Source of the DNA: Lithospermum erythrorhizon
Taxonomy: Eukaryota; Streptophyta; Magnoliopsida; Boraginales; Boraginaceae
Length of the DNA: 64,000 nucleotides
Direction of reading: 5' to 3'
NCBI GenBank assembly: GCA_019722365.1
Contig: JADFUC010002059.1
Coordinates: 62,001 to 126,000, forward strand
A program made the position numbers and the translations under genes. This document shows positions 37,038-48,763 of this stretch, piece by piece (position 1 is the stretch's first letter; every line of letters begins with the position of its first letter). The notes below the pieces were generated by a model. It did not search any database, was not told the DNA's origin, and saw only the letters and a list, made by a program, of their open reading frames with translations.

Positions 37038-40000
37038 ATGTCTGAAAAACAAAAGAATTGCAACTACACTGCAGGGAAACCAATACAATGCAGAGGTAAA
37101 ACATTCCCACACAAAAACCTTAAACTCTTCTTGTTTCTCTCAATTATTCTACAAGTTTTGATACTTGCTTGATGATCACATCATCAATATCAACGTTTCC
37201 TCTGAACAGGTTCCCGCCTAAGTAGGTAGTGGGGTGTGGATAGTAGGATGTCTATTTTCGAACTGAGTCATGAATGAATTGTAAATGCTATCTACTGTTT
37301 CACAATAGATAACAATGATAGATAGTGTAATGATTTATTTCATTGGATCCAAGAACGGGACAATATAAAATATTTTATTCCGTAGAACATGGAAATGCTT
37401 GGTTGATGATGAGATTGTACCAATTTGTTTGTCCTGTTTTGGTGATGCAGCTGCAGTGGTAAGGGTAGCAGGGGAGCCTCTAGTAATAGAGGAAGTAAGT
37501 GTTGCAGCTCCAAAATCCCATGAAGTTCGTATCAAGATCATCTGTACTTCTCTCTGTCACAGTGATGTCACTTTCTGGAACTTGAAAGTATCCATTGATT
37601 TTATTTTTCATTTTTTTGGCTTTTTCTTGTTTTCTATCCTTTATTTTATTTGTTTTGATTTCAATTTGCTAATTCATCTGTTTTACTGAAGGACCCTCCT
37701 GGATGTTTCCCAAGAATTCTGGGTCATGAAGCCACTGGGTATATTTTTGTGTTTCATTTTAGTTTTGAGTTTGAGATATTGAAGATGGCAAATAATGGGG
37801 GATTTTTACTACTACCTGCATCCAAAAAATTGTTCATTTTAATAACTTATAACCTTTATTGGCATACATGACTTTCATTTGAATTCTAATTATCATGTTA
37901 TTTTTAAGTATATTAAAATTACAATAAACCATATAAAAATCCTTGACTATAAAAGTTCAAAAAGTCAATCATCATAATTCCAAACCGAACAATCTTTTTA
38001 GGGATGCAGTGAATAATTTATTTTTGTAAACTTGAATCTTGGTTAACTTCCAACGTCATGTAGCTGGTATCTTGTTTGAGTAGAAACCTTTGTTTGAGAC
38101 AAAGACTAACTGTTATTTACTTGGAATGTACAAGATGCAAGTATGTTTGATTATTTGGTGTTTATGTGTATTAAGGGTAATCGAGAGTGTTGGAGAAAAT
38201 GTGACCGAGTTTGTTGAAGGAGATACTGTAATTCCTGTATTCTTGCCAGACTGTGCAGAATGTGTTGATTGCATTTCCTTGAAAAGTAATCTATGTACAA
38301 AGTTTCCTTTCAATGTATCTCCTGTAATGGCAAGAGATGGGACGAGTAGGTTTTCAGATTCAAAAGGCGAGACCTTATACCACTTCTTAAATGTATCAAG
38401 CTTCAGTGAGTACACGGTGGTTGATGTTGCCAATGTTACAAAAATCGATCCTTCAATTCCACCAAACAGGGCATGCCTTTTAAGTTGTGGTGTATCAACT
38501 GGTATGTTGTTTGGGTTAGTATCATTTACTTTGACATTTGGCCCACTACCAAACATCTAGAATAGTTTCTACTGATTGTAAATCTCTTAATATCTCTATA
38601 TGTTTGTGTATTTATGTTATTGATGGCAGTCAATTGTTGATATATCTAAATTTATGTTATTGATGACAGTCAATTGCTGATATATCTAATTATAGCAAAG
38701 TTCCAGGCACTCACTATTTAGTGCATATCTGCTATAACATCTTCATACATTATCTTGTGTGATTCATTCTTGTAATTATTTCCTGATGTATCCAACTTTA
38801 AAATTGACACTGGGATATCTTCCCAGTTTTATAAGTGGTTCATGGGTTTTGAAGCATTGCAACACTTCAACATTTTCCACATACTATCATGAGAATCAAG
38901 GACCATATTCAACTGAATTCAAGAACATTACTATTAGCCAACCAATGCTGGATCCTAAAATATAATTGGGATAATTCAGAATCTTGTATAAGAAAAAAAA
39001 ACTCAAAGAAGCAGTATTTCTTCCGAGGGCTAAGTAATACGCATAACACACCACTCAATTGTTTGGGTTCATGTACAAAGGGAAATACTTTATGCTATCT
39101 TCCTTTTTAATTTTTGGTAATTTGAATTTTAGTCGTGGTCGTTAAATGCCTATTTATTCCTTACTAAATCAGTGTCGCGCATATAGTAATCGGCGAGTTC
39201 TTTATCAAGATTGCTTTGGCAATGCGGCGGGTAATCTACCCCAAGTAAGTAGGTTTTATCATTTCAAGTGAATTTTCTAAAGTAGCATGGTCTGTGGGGT
39301 TTTCAGGTGTTGGTGCAGCCTGGAAATCAGCTGGTGTGGAAGCAGGGTCAACGGTTGCTATATTTGGGTTAGGAGGCATTGGATTAGCTGTATGGGACCC
39401 TTTTTTTTGCAAAAAGGAAATAAGTTGTTCTCTGTATGCTGGTTCTGTCAGATTCTAAAACAAATTGTATATTCAAGGTTGCAGAAGGAGCACGGATGAT
39501 TGGTGCTAAAACTATTATTGGTGTAGATATAAACGCTGACAAATTTGAAATAGGTGATTTTATTGTTTGTTTTGCCATTTTATCATATCACTTTTGTTCA
39601 AAATTCAGATTCGAACTAAAAAATCATGTGGCTAGAAAATTTCTTCTGATAACTTCTATAGTTATTAATGGTGGTGTAGGAAATAATATCCTTTTCTGAA
39701 GTTTTTAATTGATTGGCTAATTACGATTTGCTCTTTCTTCTTCATAAACAGGGAAAAGATTTGGAGTAACTGACTATGTTAATCCAAAAACCTGTGGGAG
39801 CAAATCCGTCAGCCAGGTAGATATGCGTATCATCACATTAAAATTTAATCCTTGAGGTGATATATAGTTCTGAATTACTCTGCTGCTGAATTTAAGTTCC
39901 AAAAATTCAAGTTTTTGGAGAACATTTTGCTCATAATATCCTGACAACACTCTACCATTGACATCTTGCTCATAATATCCTGACAACACTCTACCATTGA

Positions 40001-40793
40001 CATCATGTATCAAATGAACTGGGTTTCTTGAGAAATATGGACTGAAGGATGTTGAGAGTACGCAAGCTTATCAAATCCATTAGAAAAATGTACTCAGAAG
40101 ATGTTGACTTTGTATAGTGGTATATGGTGTGATTCGATGGTGTTATTTTTTTTTTTTAAGGCAGTGCACTCTTCCTTCAGTTTTGAAAGTCAATTTGCTT
40201 CTGATGTGATGTACAGGTAATCTGTGAGTTAACTGATGGAGGAGCTGACTATTGCTTTGAATGTGTTGGTATGGCATCACTGGTGTATGAAGCATTCGCT
40301 TCCTGTCGAAAGGTTTAGTGTTTGCTCTCTGTCTCTCTATCTCTCCCCACCCATTGCCCATCCATAGAGTGAACAAATAATAGAGTTTCCAGGGTTGGGG
40401 AAAGACGATTGTAGTTGGAATCGGAAAGCCAGGAGCACAGCTGACCTTCAGCTCCTTCGACGTTGTTCACTATGGCAAAACAATCGCCGGATCGTTATTT
40501 GGAGGTCTCAAACCAAAAACTGATATCTCAACTCTTCTTCAACACTACCTTGATGGGGTAACTTATTGTTTCTTCTGCTTATTGAGTTTCTTGTGCCTTT
40601 GACATTTTGGTTACTACGATTCGATTTGGTCATTTTTTCTTGTCCATCTGAGTAATTTTTTTTTCTGCACATTCAGAAACTGCAACTTGATAAGTTTGTC
40701 ACTCATGAGGTGAGTTTTGAAGACATCAACAAAGCTTTTGATTTACTCCTTCAAGGGAAAAGTCTCCGCTGCGTTATTTGGATGGACAAATGA
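37038..40793 (+). CDS. Zinc-dependent alcohol dehydrogenase-like protein (plant ADH-like group)
   Basis: Ten coding exons: 37038-37095, 37451-37587, 37692-37738, 38176-38501, 39307-39389, 39478-39553, 39752-39816, 40217-40312, 40393-40557 and 40677-40793. All introns are GT-AG and all phases join to 389 aa, the usual length for the family. Catalytic zinc ligands are Cys55 (TSLCHSD), His77 (GHEATG) and Cys185 (LLSCGVSTG). The structural zinc is held by Cys107, Cys110, Cys113 and Cys121. The nucleotide-binding GLGGIG lies at 210-215, and Asp234 in GVDIN favours NAD over NADP. The family interconverts alcohols and aldehydes in the cytosol, but the substrate cannot be told from sequence. An in-frame ATG at 36981 would add 19 residues; I chose 37038 because relatives begin shortly before the TAGKPI segment. 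No lesion was seen. Confidence 0.95.
38611..38689 (+). repeat. 40 bp tandem duplication in intron 4 of the ADH-like gene
   Basis: The unit beginning TTTATGTTATTGATGGCAG and ending in GATATATCTA is repeated with a spacing of 40 bases and only two or three differences. It lies well inside the intron, away from the splice sites. Confidence 0.85.
39927..40004 (+). repeat. Perfect 39 bp tandem duplication in intron 7 of the ADH-like gene
   Basis: Two identical, directly adjacent 39-base units start with TTGCTCATAATATCCTGAC. Perfect identity implies a recent duplication. It also accounts for the repeated peptide in the antisense open frame there. Confidence 0.95.
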
Positions 40794-40926
40794 TTCATAA
40801 TACATTTGGTTGTGTTAATTGCTTGAATCGTAATGTACTATAAGTCTATAGTGTGCTTGAATCTTGCAACTCTTGTGACATCTCGAAAACCAAGTTGAGC
40901 AAACAATAAAAATATCTACAAAAATA
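40794..40926 (+). other. 3' flank of the ADH-like gene
   Basis: Between the stop codon and the MITE there are only 133 bases, including an AATAAA at about 40904-40909 that could serve as polyadenylation signal. The transcript may therefore end just before or inside the MITE. Confidence 0.45.
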
Positions 40927-41177
40927 CTCCCTCCATTCCTAAAAGATTATCCATTTCTGACATTTTAATTTTTTAATAGTTGAACTTTGACTATAAATAT
41001 TTTTGTTTGTGTTTTATAATATTTGATGAAAAATATCGATGGAAAGAATTTGAAATGTATTTTTTTTATTGATATATTTTTAATAAAATATTATATAATG
41101 AGCAAAAATATTTCTGACCAGATTTAAGCTATTAAAAATCGAGATTGGCTTAATCTTTTTAGGGGAATGAAAGGGAG
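40927..41177. mobile_element. Stowaway-like MITE, 251 bp
   Basis: It starts CTCCCTCCATTCCTAAAAG and ends with the inverted counterpart ...CTTTTTAGGGGAATGAAAGGGAG, flanked by TA on both sides. The terminal inverted repeats are long and well kept. It sits 133 bases after the ADH-like stop codon and is AT-rich without coding capacity. Confidence 0.9.
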
Positions 41178-43654
41178 TATTTTTAAAAAAAAAACCAGCA
41201 GCTCACTTCCTGATGAGGAGAATCGTGGGCGCCAATTACATTTGGAAGGCATACCTTAGGTAAATTTGATAAATGAGGGGTAATGTTCGAGACACATGGA
41301 CAATCAAAGTTTATTAGGATCAATGCTCAAATTGAGTTGAGTACTTAATATTTTTTCCAAATCGGTCAATTTGTATCGAGTCATATGTAAGATTGAGTCG
41401 GACCTTATTTCTAGGGTCGGCGTGAAGGCACAGTTTAACTTTCGACCTAAGTTTCGAATGGAGTCGAGTTGGATATTACAAGATTCGGTTCGATTTTGCT
41501 CGTTTAAAGGTATCGGTCGGAGTAGTCGCGCCCACATTCTTAAGCGAAATGATCCACTAAATATTTTAAACTGAAATGGTTGCTCAACTTACTTGTAATA
41601 ATAATTTAATTGAATGAGATTATGGTACAAATTGCAATAAAATATATTCTTCCACTTATAAAAAGTATAATTATATTTTTTTCTTTTTCACATTATTAAA
41701 TCCTAAATTAGCATTCTTATAATGATTTTTATTGATAGAGACAAAAGTTCTTAAATTTTTATTAAGGTCATGTAGGACTTTTTATTAATAACTTTTCATA
41801 TAATTAAATTATATATATTAGGCTTCAATATTTAATTAGTGTTATGTTAATTAGTCATATTAGAATTTTGTATAGCTATGCTTGAGCGCTCTGCGATGCT
41901 AACATCAATATGTGTTAATAGTGCTAACTTTTTTTTTTCTTTAAATACAAGAGTATTACAACTTATGAAGTATTATAGAATTTGGCTTCTTTCTTGTATA
42001 CAGTTAAGAGAACAATACTAAATAATATACGATTAGAGAAACACGATTTACAATGTGTCTAGTAAAAATATCTGCTCCCATTGAGACTCGGAAATACGAT
42101 CTCTTAAAAGGAAGGCAAGGGAATGGATGTCCCATTTAAAAGCTTTTTATATATATACATGTATGCACAAATTTATTTTAGATAGATATTTATGAACAAA
42201 AAATGACTACAAATATATCCAAATGTACAGAAACAACATTATTTGAATTGATCTTGTTTCATGTCAAATTTGATTCCTTATATCATATTACAGATTAGGT
42301 TGTTTTATTGTTGCCAACAAATCTTGAAATGTAATGTTGTTAGGGGCGAATCCATAATTTAAATATAAGGTATTCAAAAGCGAAAAAGAAATATTTGGAG
42401 GAGTTTTTGAACAATGCACTTCACGTATAAAATGATAGAGACTTAACCATTTAAGTTATTATTCCTTTTGTACAAGATATCATTAAATACCCTAAAATTA
42501 AGCAGATATTGAGTCCTGAATGTTGATAACGTTCAAAATAAAGGAAGTCATTGTTTTCTGTCAACATGAATAACATGCAACTTTTAATGTGTCCCAAACA
42601 TGAATTGTTATTTAGGAGTGTATTAATTGATACTTTTCTATCACTTAATCTTAAATAAATATCTTATGTATTTTCATTTCTTTTATTTATTTCTTATAAT
42701 ATGAGTATTAAATTTTATAATTACATAATAATTGAACTTTTAATAGATTAAATAATATATGTTTGACATGAAAATTAATTAAATTCAACTTCTTTTATTT
42801 TGAATTTAAAAAATCCATAATATTTGAACCTGATAAATAATATAATAATATTTTAAGCCATGAAACTTGATATTGTTAAATTGACTTCGATAAAGCAAAC
42901 ATACATAAATGATTGGCGTACAATAAAACACCACGATAAGCATAGTAAAAATCAGAAATATTTTTTACAAAACTACACCGAGGAGTTCCATTTATTCGAA
43001 TGTAGTGGCAGAGATCCTTCTTCCATTTATAAAGACACACGTAGTGCGCTCACACTATGAATATTCGATTTGGATCGGCCTTGGATATGCGCTTGAGGTG
43101 AAAGTGCTGACTTTGCGTTTGGACATTGAGGGTGGGGTGCCGCATCGCGTGGCGGTTGTACGCCACGGATAGGTGTCGGAAACTAAGCGTAATGCGTGAG
43201 CCAGTTGTATCTGATAGTGCCTTTCGTTAGAAATCTTAAAATTGTGAACTACATTTCGATTAATAAGGAGAGTGGATGGACCATCGAAATAGCTGGCCAT
43301 GAGCACTTCAATGAAGCGTTGCATGATCCTTAACATAGATTTTCTCTTATTTGATCGATTGTTTCATCTTTGGACCTCTTGAGAAGTTAACATTTTTGTC
43401 AGTATAGGCTTCTTAACTCCCACTATTTTGTAACTCTCCGGTGAATGCTTAGGAGGGTACATTCATTAGGCGTCTGAAGAAGATTTTAACTACAAAGTTT
43501 TGAGTGGTTTTCAAATGATGTGCACTACCTTTTTTTTTATAATGAATGATCTTGGACTTTAAAAGCAGTTGAATCGAAGATAAGATGTGAAAGATGTGAT
43601 CGGCGTGGGTGTGTGAGGTAAGGAGTTATCCACTTATCTTTTCGAATGTATGGG
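41178..43654. other. Non-coding stretch
   Basis: No gene family was recognised. The open frames at 41304-41537 (minus), 41371-41574 (plus), 42860-43060 (plus) and 43055-43336 (minus) lack motifs and overlap each other on opposite strands. Copy B of the AT-rich dispersed repeat lies at 42680-42870. The rest is AT-rich and unassigned. Confidence 0.5.
42680..42870 (+). repeat. AT-rich dispersed repeat, copy B
   Basis: Shares ordered words with 36375-36560, in the same orientation on the other side of the ADH-like gene. Family unknown. Confidence 0.55.
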
Positions 43655-44070
43655 TTGGGTCAAATTTGAATTTTTATGTGTATGGATTTGAATTTTTATG
43701 TGCATGGAGTAGTATGTCATGTCGGAGCTAGTGGATTTATTATTGATTATCAGATTTGGATTTTTGTGTGTAGGTAGTAGTCATGTCATGTAGGAGATAG
43801 TGGAATCATTATTGATTATCATATTTGAAATTTTGTGTGTAGGGAGTAGTCATGTCATGTCGGAGATAGTAGAATCATTATTGATTATCCGATTTTGATT
43901 TTTGTGTGTAGGGAGTAGTCATGTCATGTCGGAGATAGTGCAATCATTATTGATTCTCATATATGGATTTTTGTGTGCAGGAAGTATCATGTCCTGTCGG
44001 AGCGAGTGGATTCATTATTGATTATCAGATTTGGATTTTTGTCTGCATGGAGTAGTCATGTCACGTCATT
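43655..44070 (+). repeat. Tandem array, 68-69 bp unit, about six copies
   Basis: The word TCATGTCGGAG or a close variant recurs at 43718, 43786, 43855, 43924, 43992 and 44061, giving steps of 68, 69, 69, 68 and 69 bases. Each unit also contains TCATTATTGATTATC and GGATTTTTGTGTG. Units are roughly 85-95% alike by eye. There is no spacer diversity and no coding frame through the array. Confidence 0.95.
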
Positions 44071-44560
44071 ATGAAAATAACACTTTTATTCAAACGGATA
44101 TACATTGAAATGATAAATTACATTTGGCATCCACAAATTATCGAAGAACATACACAACTTGAAAATAAACCACACAACTTGAAAATAAAACCGCTTTCGA
44201 AAATAAAACACACGACTGAGGAAATAAAACAGCGACTTCGAACTAGTTTGGGAGCAAACTCCTTGACTAGTTTGAGAACAACTCGCTTCATATTATAAGT
44301 CGCTTAAATACCTGGCATCCACATTCTTCTTTGTTCTTGATGTCATCAACATTTTCCAACACGAACAACATGCATGTACTCTGACATAAATTTGAAGTAG
44401 TAGTAGCTGGATTTTCGGAGTCTTCATGAGTAGAGGCTAAATTAGATAACTCTCGTATTAGATTCCTTTGATTTTTTGAAGCGATCGATGATTTTTTGCG
44501 CATGCTCGATGAAGCTCTGAAACTACAACATTTTGTTGCATCCTTCCCGGGTTGAGTTTA
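44071..44560. other. Non-coding DNA between the tandem array and the gypsy relic
   Basis: Contains two short ACTTGAAAATAAA repeats near 44157-44190 and no recognisable gene. Confidence 0.4.
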
Positions 44561-45007
44561 TCGTGTTCTTGGAGCACAGTCGAGAGATTTGCAATCTACG
44601 CGGAGCTTTAGTAAGCATGCCTTTTCTTGTGATTGCTGGCAGATTCACCCCGGGGGCCTCGGCCGGGCGTAGTCTTGAGGTTCTTTGACTGATGTAGACT
44701 TGTGCCATGTCAGCCGGTTGGTTGAGCATCCAGCGTGTTTGTTCATCTTCTTGTGGCAGCTGTCTTTTTAGCGCCAAACTTTTGGCCAGCGCAACATGGA
44801 TGTTGTTTAGGTTGCGGTACATTAGCGATACATGTCAGCCTCGTACACCAGGTCGTCCCACTGAGGGATCGAAGCGAACATAGTTCGGTGGAGTTACGAC
44901 CGGCTTATCTCATATCGAGGAGGGGTTGGGCAGGTTTATCCTGCATTGCTTAGGAGGGTGGATGATTGAATCTTAAATCCGGGAGGTGAAGGCTATACTC
45001 TGGATTC

Positions 45008-45230
45008 GAGGTGGGGGCGATAGTTTAAGCTACGAGGCGTGGTGGGCGATTTATCCTCGTCTTCGGCCGAGGTTGGATGATTAGATCCTCGTCAGAGATG
45101 AACAATTTATATATTCGAGGAGGTGGGGGCGATAGTTTATGCTTTCGTATCGAGGCGTGAATTAGAGGAAGTTTATCCTCGTCTTTCGGGGGGAGGGGTT
45201 AGGCGGTTGTCCTCACTGCTTTCGGGGCGT
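45008..45230 (-). repeat. Tandem duplication, about 112 bp unit, GC-rich
   Basis: Two blocks begin GAGGTGGGGGCGATAGTTTA and run through CGAGGCGTG and TTTATCCTCGTCTT in the same order, about 112 bases apart. A weaker third copy may precede them (44915-45007). Confidence 0.65.
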
Positions 45231-47224
45231 TCCTGCGTTAGTTTAAATGTGTTGGGTGCTTTCGGGTTTCGGCCCCATATATACATCTCGAGCTTGTTAC
45301 GATAGTCTCTTGTCGAGGAGTTGAGAGTCTACACCCAGGCTGCAACTCTACTTTCATGAAGATATGAATTTGACTTGCATTAGTTAGGCGATTAGCGCGA
45401 GAGGCGGACATTCGTTCGAGGAGAGCATCTACTAAAGACGTACTTGTATATGGGAATTAGATCATAGCTTGAAAAACTTCGTCTAGAATAATACTTAGTT
45501 TGTCCCGAAGGTAAGAGTAGTGCTGATTTTGTATAGACATAAGCGTTAGACCCACAGTTCTACAGATTGCTTGAGAGGAGCAGGCCAGCGTCACAGGCTT
45601 GTGTCCCGAGGAATAAGTATATTGAGTCAGCTCTCTTCGTCCTTCTTTCTTGATAAGCATAGCAAAGTCTGTATGAACTTTGCATTAGCTCGAGGATGAG
45701 GTTCTTGGTAGGAAGAGTACCACATCCGGCGTGCTTTAAATGCTTTGTTCTTCTATATTGAAACATATGGTAGGGGTACCACTCTTCCCTCTGGCGGTTC
45801 CTCCGTAGGGTACGGAAGGTCGTCTCCCAATGCAGCCGAGAAGCGGATCTCTTGAGTTGGGTTGTTGCCTTATGCTTTTGCCCCGATCTTAGGAAGAATG
45901 ATTTTCTTTTGATTTTGTTTTTAGGAGTTGGGGTACTCCCAGCGTAAAGAATATTGAGGGTGCGTCCACTCGTATGTATTTTGTTTGCGGGGTGCTCTTT
46001 CTCGATACGCTGCGTGGTGGGTTGTTACCCTGTGATTAGAACGCATGTCGTAGTGGTTTTGATGTATATTCCAACCGTGTGGTTGAGTTCTTGATAGACC
46101 CCGTCCTTTACGCTCGTCGTGTTTTGGTTATCATTTAACCCACGTGTATTTTATTCTTAGTGACTCGAAGTGGTCGTGACTTTGTCACTTAATAGGATCA
46201 TGGTAGCCTTTAGAAGGAGAATTCGTAAGCTTTTCCCGAACCCGTGGTTCCATGCATTATTTTGGGTCAAATCTATAGATTGTCACCAAAACCTTTCGGG
46301 GGGTGTAAATTAAGCACCTTTCGGGTTGAGTGAGAGGTAGAGTCGGCGTTCAGATGCTTGAATTGCGTCTTTCCTCACACTTCTTGTAAAATTTGAGGTA
46401 GTTGCTTGAGGCGATGGAGGTGCCTGGGGCGCCTTTGGCCTTTCCTCCTGCCTGGATTTGCCCTTTTTCTTGTAATACTTGGCATCAACAAAGTGAGTTC
46501 TTCTAACACCAGAATGGTTAATAAAATGCAGCTTTGATTGTTTCTCCATCCGTTTTGCGATATTTCAAACAATTGAGGCAGGTAAGAGACAAAGCATTCT
46601 TGTTGTGGATCTGGTCTTCCTAGTAGGGGTTTTATGTGACGTTGGCATCTATTGCATGTGGAACAAGGTTATTGGTTTCCGTTCTATATGATCATACTTA
46701 CTTTCTCAGTGTTTGCTCCCCCTCTTGGATTTAAAGCCTTGTATTATGATCTTGGAAGGAATTTATTTATGAAATTAGCGGTGGAGATGCCCGTCAACTT
46801 TAATGTAAGGTGGTAGGATATTTACAACTAATCGTTCATATACCAACATTTTTCTTATTAGAACTTTCGTTTACATGAAACGACACATAGAAGTGGTTTT
46901 TATTATGAGTACATTAACTGCTTGTGGTAGATCTCCATCACGATAAATGTGATGACGAAGTCACGGAGACTTCTTGAAGCCAGTCTTAAGTACATAATGC
47001 TTGCGGTAGTTGAGTTTTTAAGTCAACCGACACATACATGGTAATCGCCCGTGAAATTAACCATCGTCAGGAAGTGAATACAACCCGTACTCACAGGGAT
47101 AGGCTGCTTTCCCAAAGTCGGCCCAGTACTTTGACACCGATTAAGGGCTGGGCGATGGTGAGGGTTATGTGTGGTTGGAAGAGACTTTGTCTTCTTCGAG
47201 GTTATTCTCCCTCATACTTTTGAG

Positions 47225-48000
47225 GACTGTCCATCGCTCGCTCTGGGTTGAATATGAAGCATTTTTTAATGTGATGCTAGTATCCTATGATACTTGTAGG
47301 ATTAGGCTCAGAGTAGCCCCCGATTTGCCTCCTCGGTCTGCTTTGACTTTGGGAGTTCTATGAACTTTGCTTCGATAACTAAATCAAACATTGAGGGGCT
47401 GTCGATTCAAGGAAGGGATAGTCCTTCTCTTGCATTTCTTTAAGTGTGAGGCAGTTAACTTTCTTTCTAGGGTCCCAAGTCCTCCTACTGTGAAGTTCTA
47501 AATGAGAACTTGGTTGTTTAGTAATGTATATAGTAACTTCTTTGTTTTAGTCTTGGAAGCATCCTTTGGCTTCACTTGGATCGTATTGTAACCAGTAAGA
47601 GGCTGCGGGGTAGAGGTATGGTCCACTTTATTTGCGTGATCTTGGCTCTATATTATGAGCTCTTGTTCTTTAGTTAGCGAAAGTTTTGGAGTAGTAGCTT
47701 GCATAATATGCGCGAGGTCCCCGATGCGTACCTTGAATCACATGTTGATGGGCGATGACTTTGAGGAGTCTATCTTTGCATTTCAAGTTCGAGACTTTTC
47801 CATCGGTTGATGGAGTGCATGGCGGCTCTTGTTTTCTTTGCTTGGTAGCCGAAACTTGGCTCATTAAATGTGCTTGTCCTCTTACGTCTTGAAGAAATGA
47901 TTGATGAATTCCTCTTAGATTTCCTCTTGTCTTTCATCCACGTCATCTTGGCATCCTTGTTGGTCCGTGTGATGAACTTTGAGGCCTGTATGAAATGGGG
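47225..48000 (-). pseudogene. Retrotransposon gag remnant (minus copy)
   Basis: On the minus strand the pieces E-F-I-N-H-F-F-K-T, then V-S-A-T-K-Q-R-K-Q-E-P, then S-N-L-K-C-K-D-R-L (47764-47795) and, further on, Y-K-Y-H-R-I-L followed by K-C-F-I-F (47230-47298) occur in the order typical of the plant retrotransposon gag domain and its downstream K-Y-H-R...C-F segment. The last segment matches 50141-50215 base for base over long runs. Frames are broken. In the family, gag builds the particle that packages element RNA. Confidence 0.7.
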
Positions 48001-48429
48001 CGTCCAGCCCGCCCATTTGAGGAGTCATAGGCATCTGCACTTTTTGTTTTAAACGACAGTACTTTCTTTGCTCTATCTTCTTGGTCGGTATCTTTCGACA
48101 TTTGGCGATAAAGTCATTTGGAGTTGTATTTTTTTGCAGCAAGTTTTCTACCATCACATCGGTCTGAGCCATCTGCTTTCTTCCCGAAGCGATACCGATC
48201 GTCATTACTTTGGTGCTAGAGTCTCCTGAGCCGGTGTATGAGCCGGACTTTGATTACTTGAAATCCACTAGTAAGTGAAGCCGGGTGTATCGCCCATAAT
48301 TTCTTGAGTCTTCCGGCAAACATTAAAAGTTGGGGAATCCTGGGTATTGTTGAGAAGATTCCTCGGTGGCCTTGTCGCCCATTGCTTCTTTTGTTGTTTA
48401 GGCTTCCAAAACTCCACGGCAATATGTTT

Positions 48430-48535
48430 CCTGCTTCGATTTGATATAACACATGCGTTGAGAATTTTTTCTACAATGAGTTTTATTTTGTATCCACTAT
48501 AAATAAATAATAAAATTATTGTTTGCATTACGATG
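48430..48535 (+). repeat. LTR-end-like segment, copy at 61309-61412
   Basis: This segment and 61309-61412 share TTCGATTTGATA, then AATTTTT, TTTTATTTT, ATAAATAATAAAA and CATTAC in the same order and orientation over about 105 bases. The AT-rich, pyrimidine-ended form resembles the end of a gypsy LTR. If so, the two mark the ends of the LTRs of one large plus-strand element of about 13 kb. Confidence 0.5.
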
Positions 48536-48741
48536 CAATGATACTTGCTTTGGTAGGACTATCTACTATCCTTCGTAGATTAACATCAACTTAGATGTTT
48601 CCAAGAGAACTATCGGCTCTTCTCCGTGTGTATTAAAGGCTCTTCTGAGGAGAAGAGTGTTAAATACTAAAACAAAACGATCCGTCAAATACATAGACCC
48701 GGTCAGAGATGTTTCCTCAAAGAATACTCTTGAAGTCTCTT

Positions 48742-48763
48742 TTGGCTAGCGTATTGCCGGGGA
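48742..48763 (+). promoter_or_regulatory. Candidate primer-binding site, tRNA-Asp type
   Basis: The plus strand reads TTTGGCTAGCGTATTGCCGGGG, close to TTTGGCGCCGTTGCCGGGGA, with ten exact bases at the right end. It lies upstream of the plus-strand gag, where a primer site belongs. It is about 200 bases beyond the LTR-end-like segment, so either the LTR end is nearer to 48740 or one of the two calls is wrong. Confidence 0.5.

Larger units (their letters stand above)
44560..48450 (-). mobile_element. Gypsy (Tat-like) relic, minus strand
   Basis: Read on the minus strand, 47200-48000 contains gag pieces of the same kind as the plus-strand element at 48.7 kb and beyond. The lower-coordinate part should hold pol, but I could not read catalytic motifs. 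A diverged tandem duplication lies at 45008-45230, towards its 3' end, a position where Tat-type elements often carry tandem repeats. LTR borders were not found. Lysine- or proline-rich frames such as 46310-46549 minus are debris. Confidence 0.55.

Noticed and set aside
38113..38556. A 147-codon minus-strand open frame
   Set aside because: It is antisense to exon 4 of the ADH-like gene. The sense strand encodes conserved zinc-binding residues there, and the antisense frame has no family signature.
43655..44070. Regular repeats resembling a CRISPR array
   Set aside because: There are no unique spacers: the whole 68-69 bp unit is repeated. The DNA is plant nuclear sequence with spliced genes and no cas genes.
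46310..46572. Lys/Arg/Pro-rich minus-strand frames suggesting a nuclear protein
   Set aside because: They lie inside the decayed minus-strand gypsy relic, overlap each other in two frames and have no domain.
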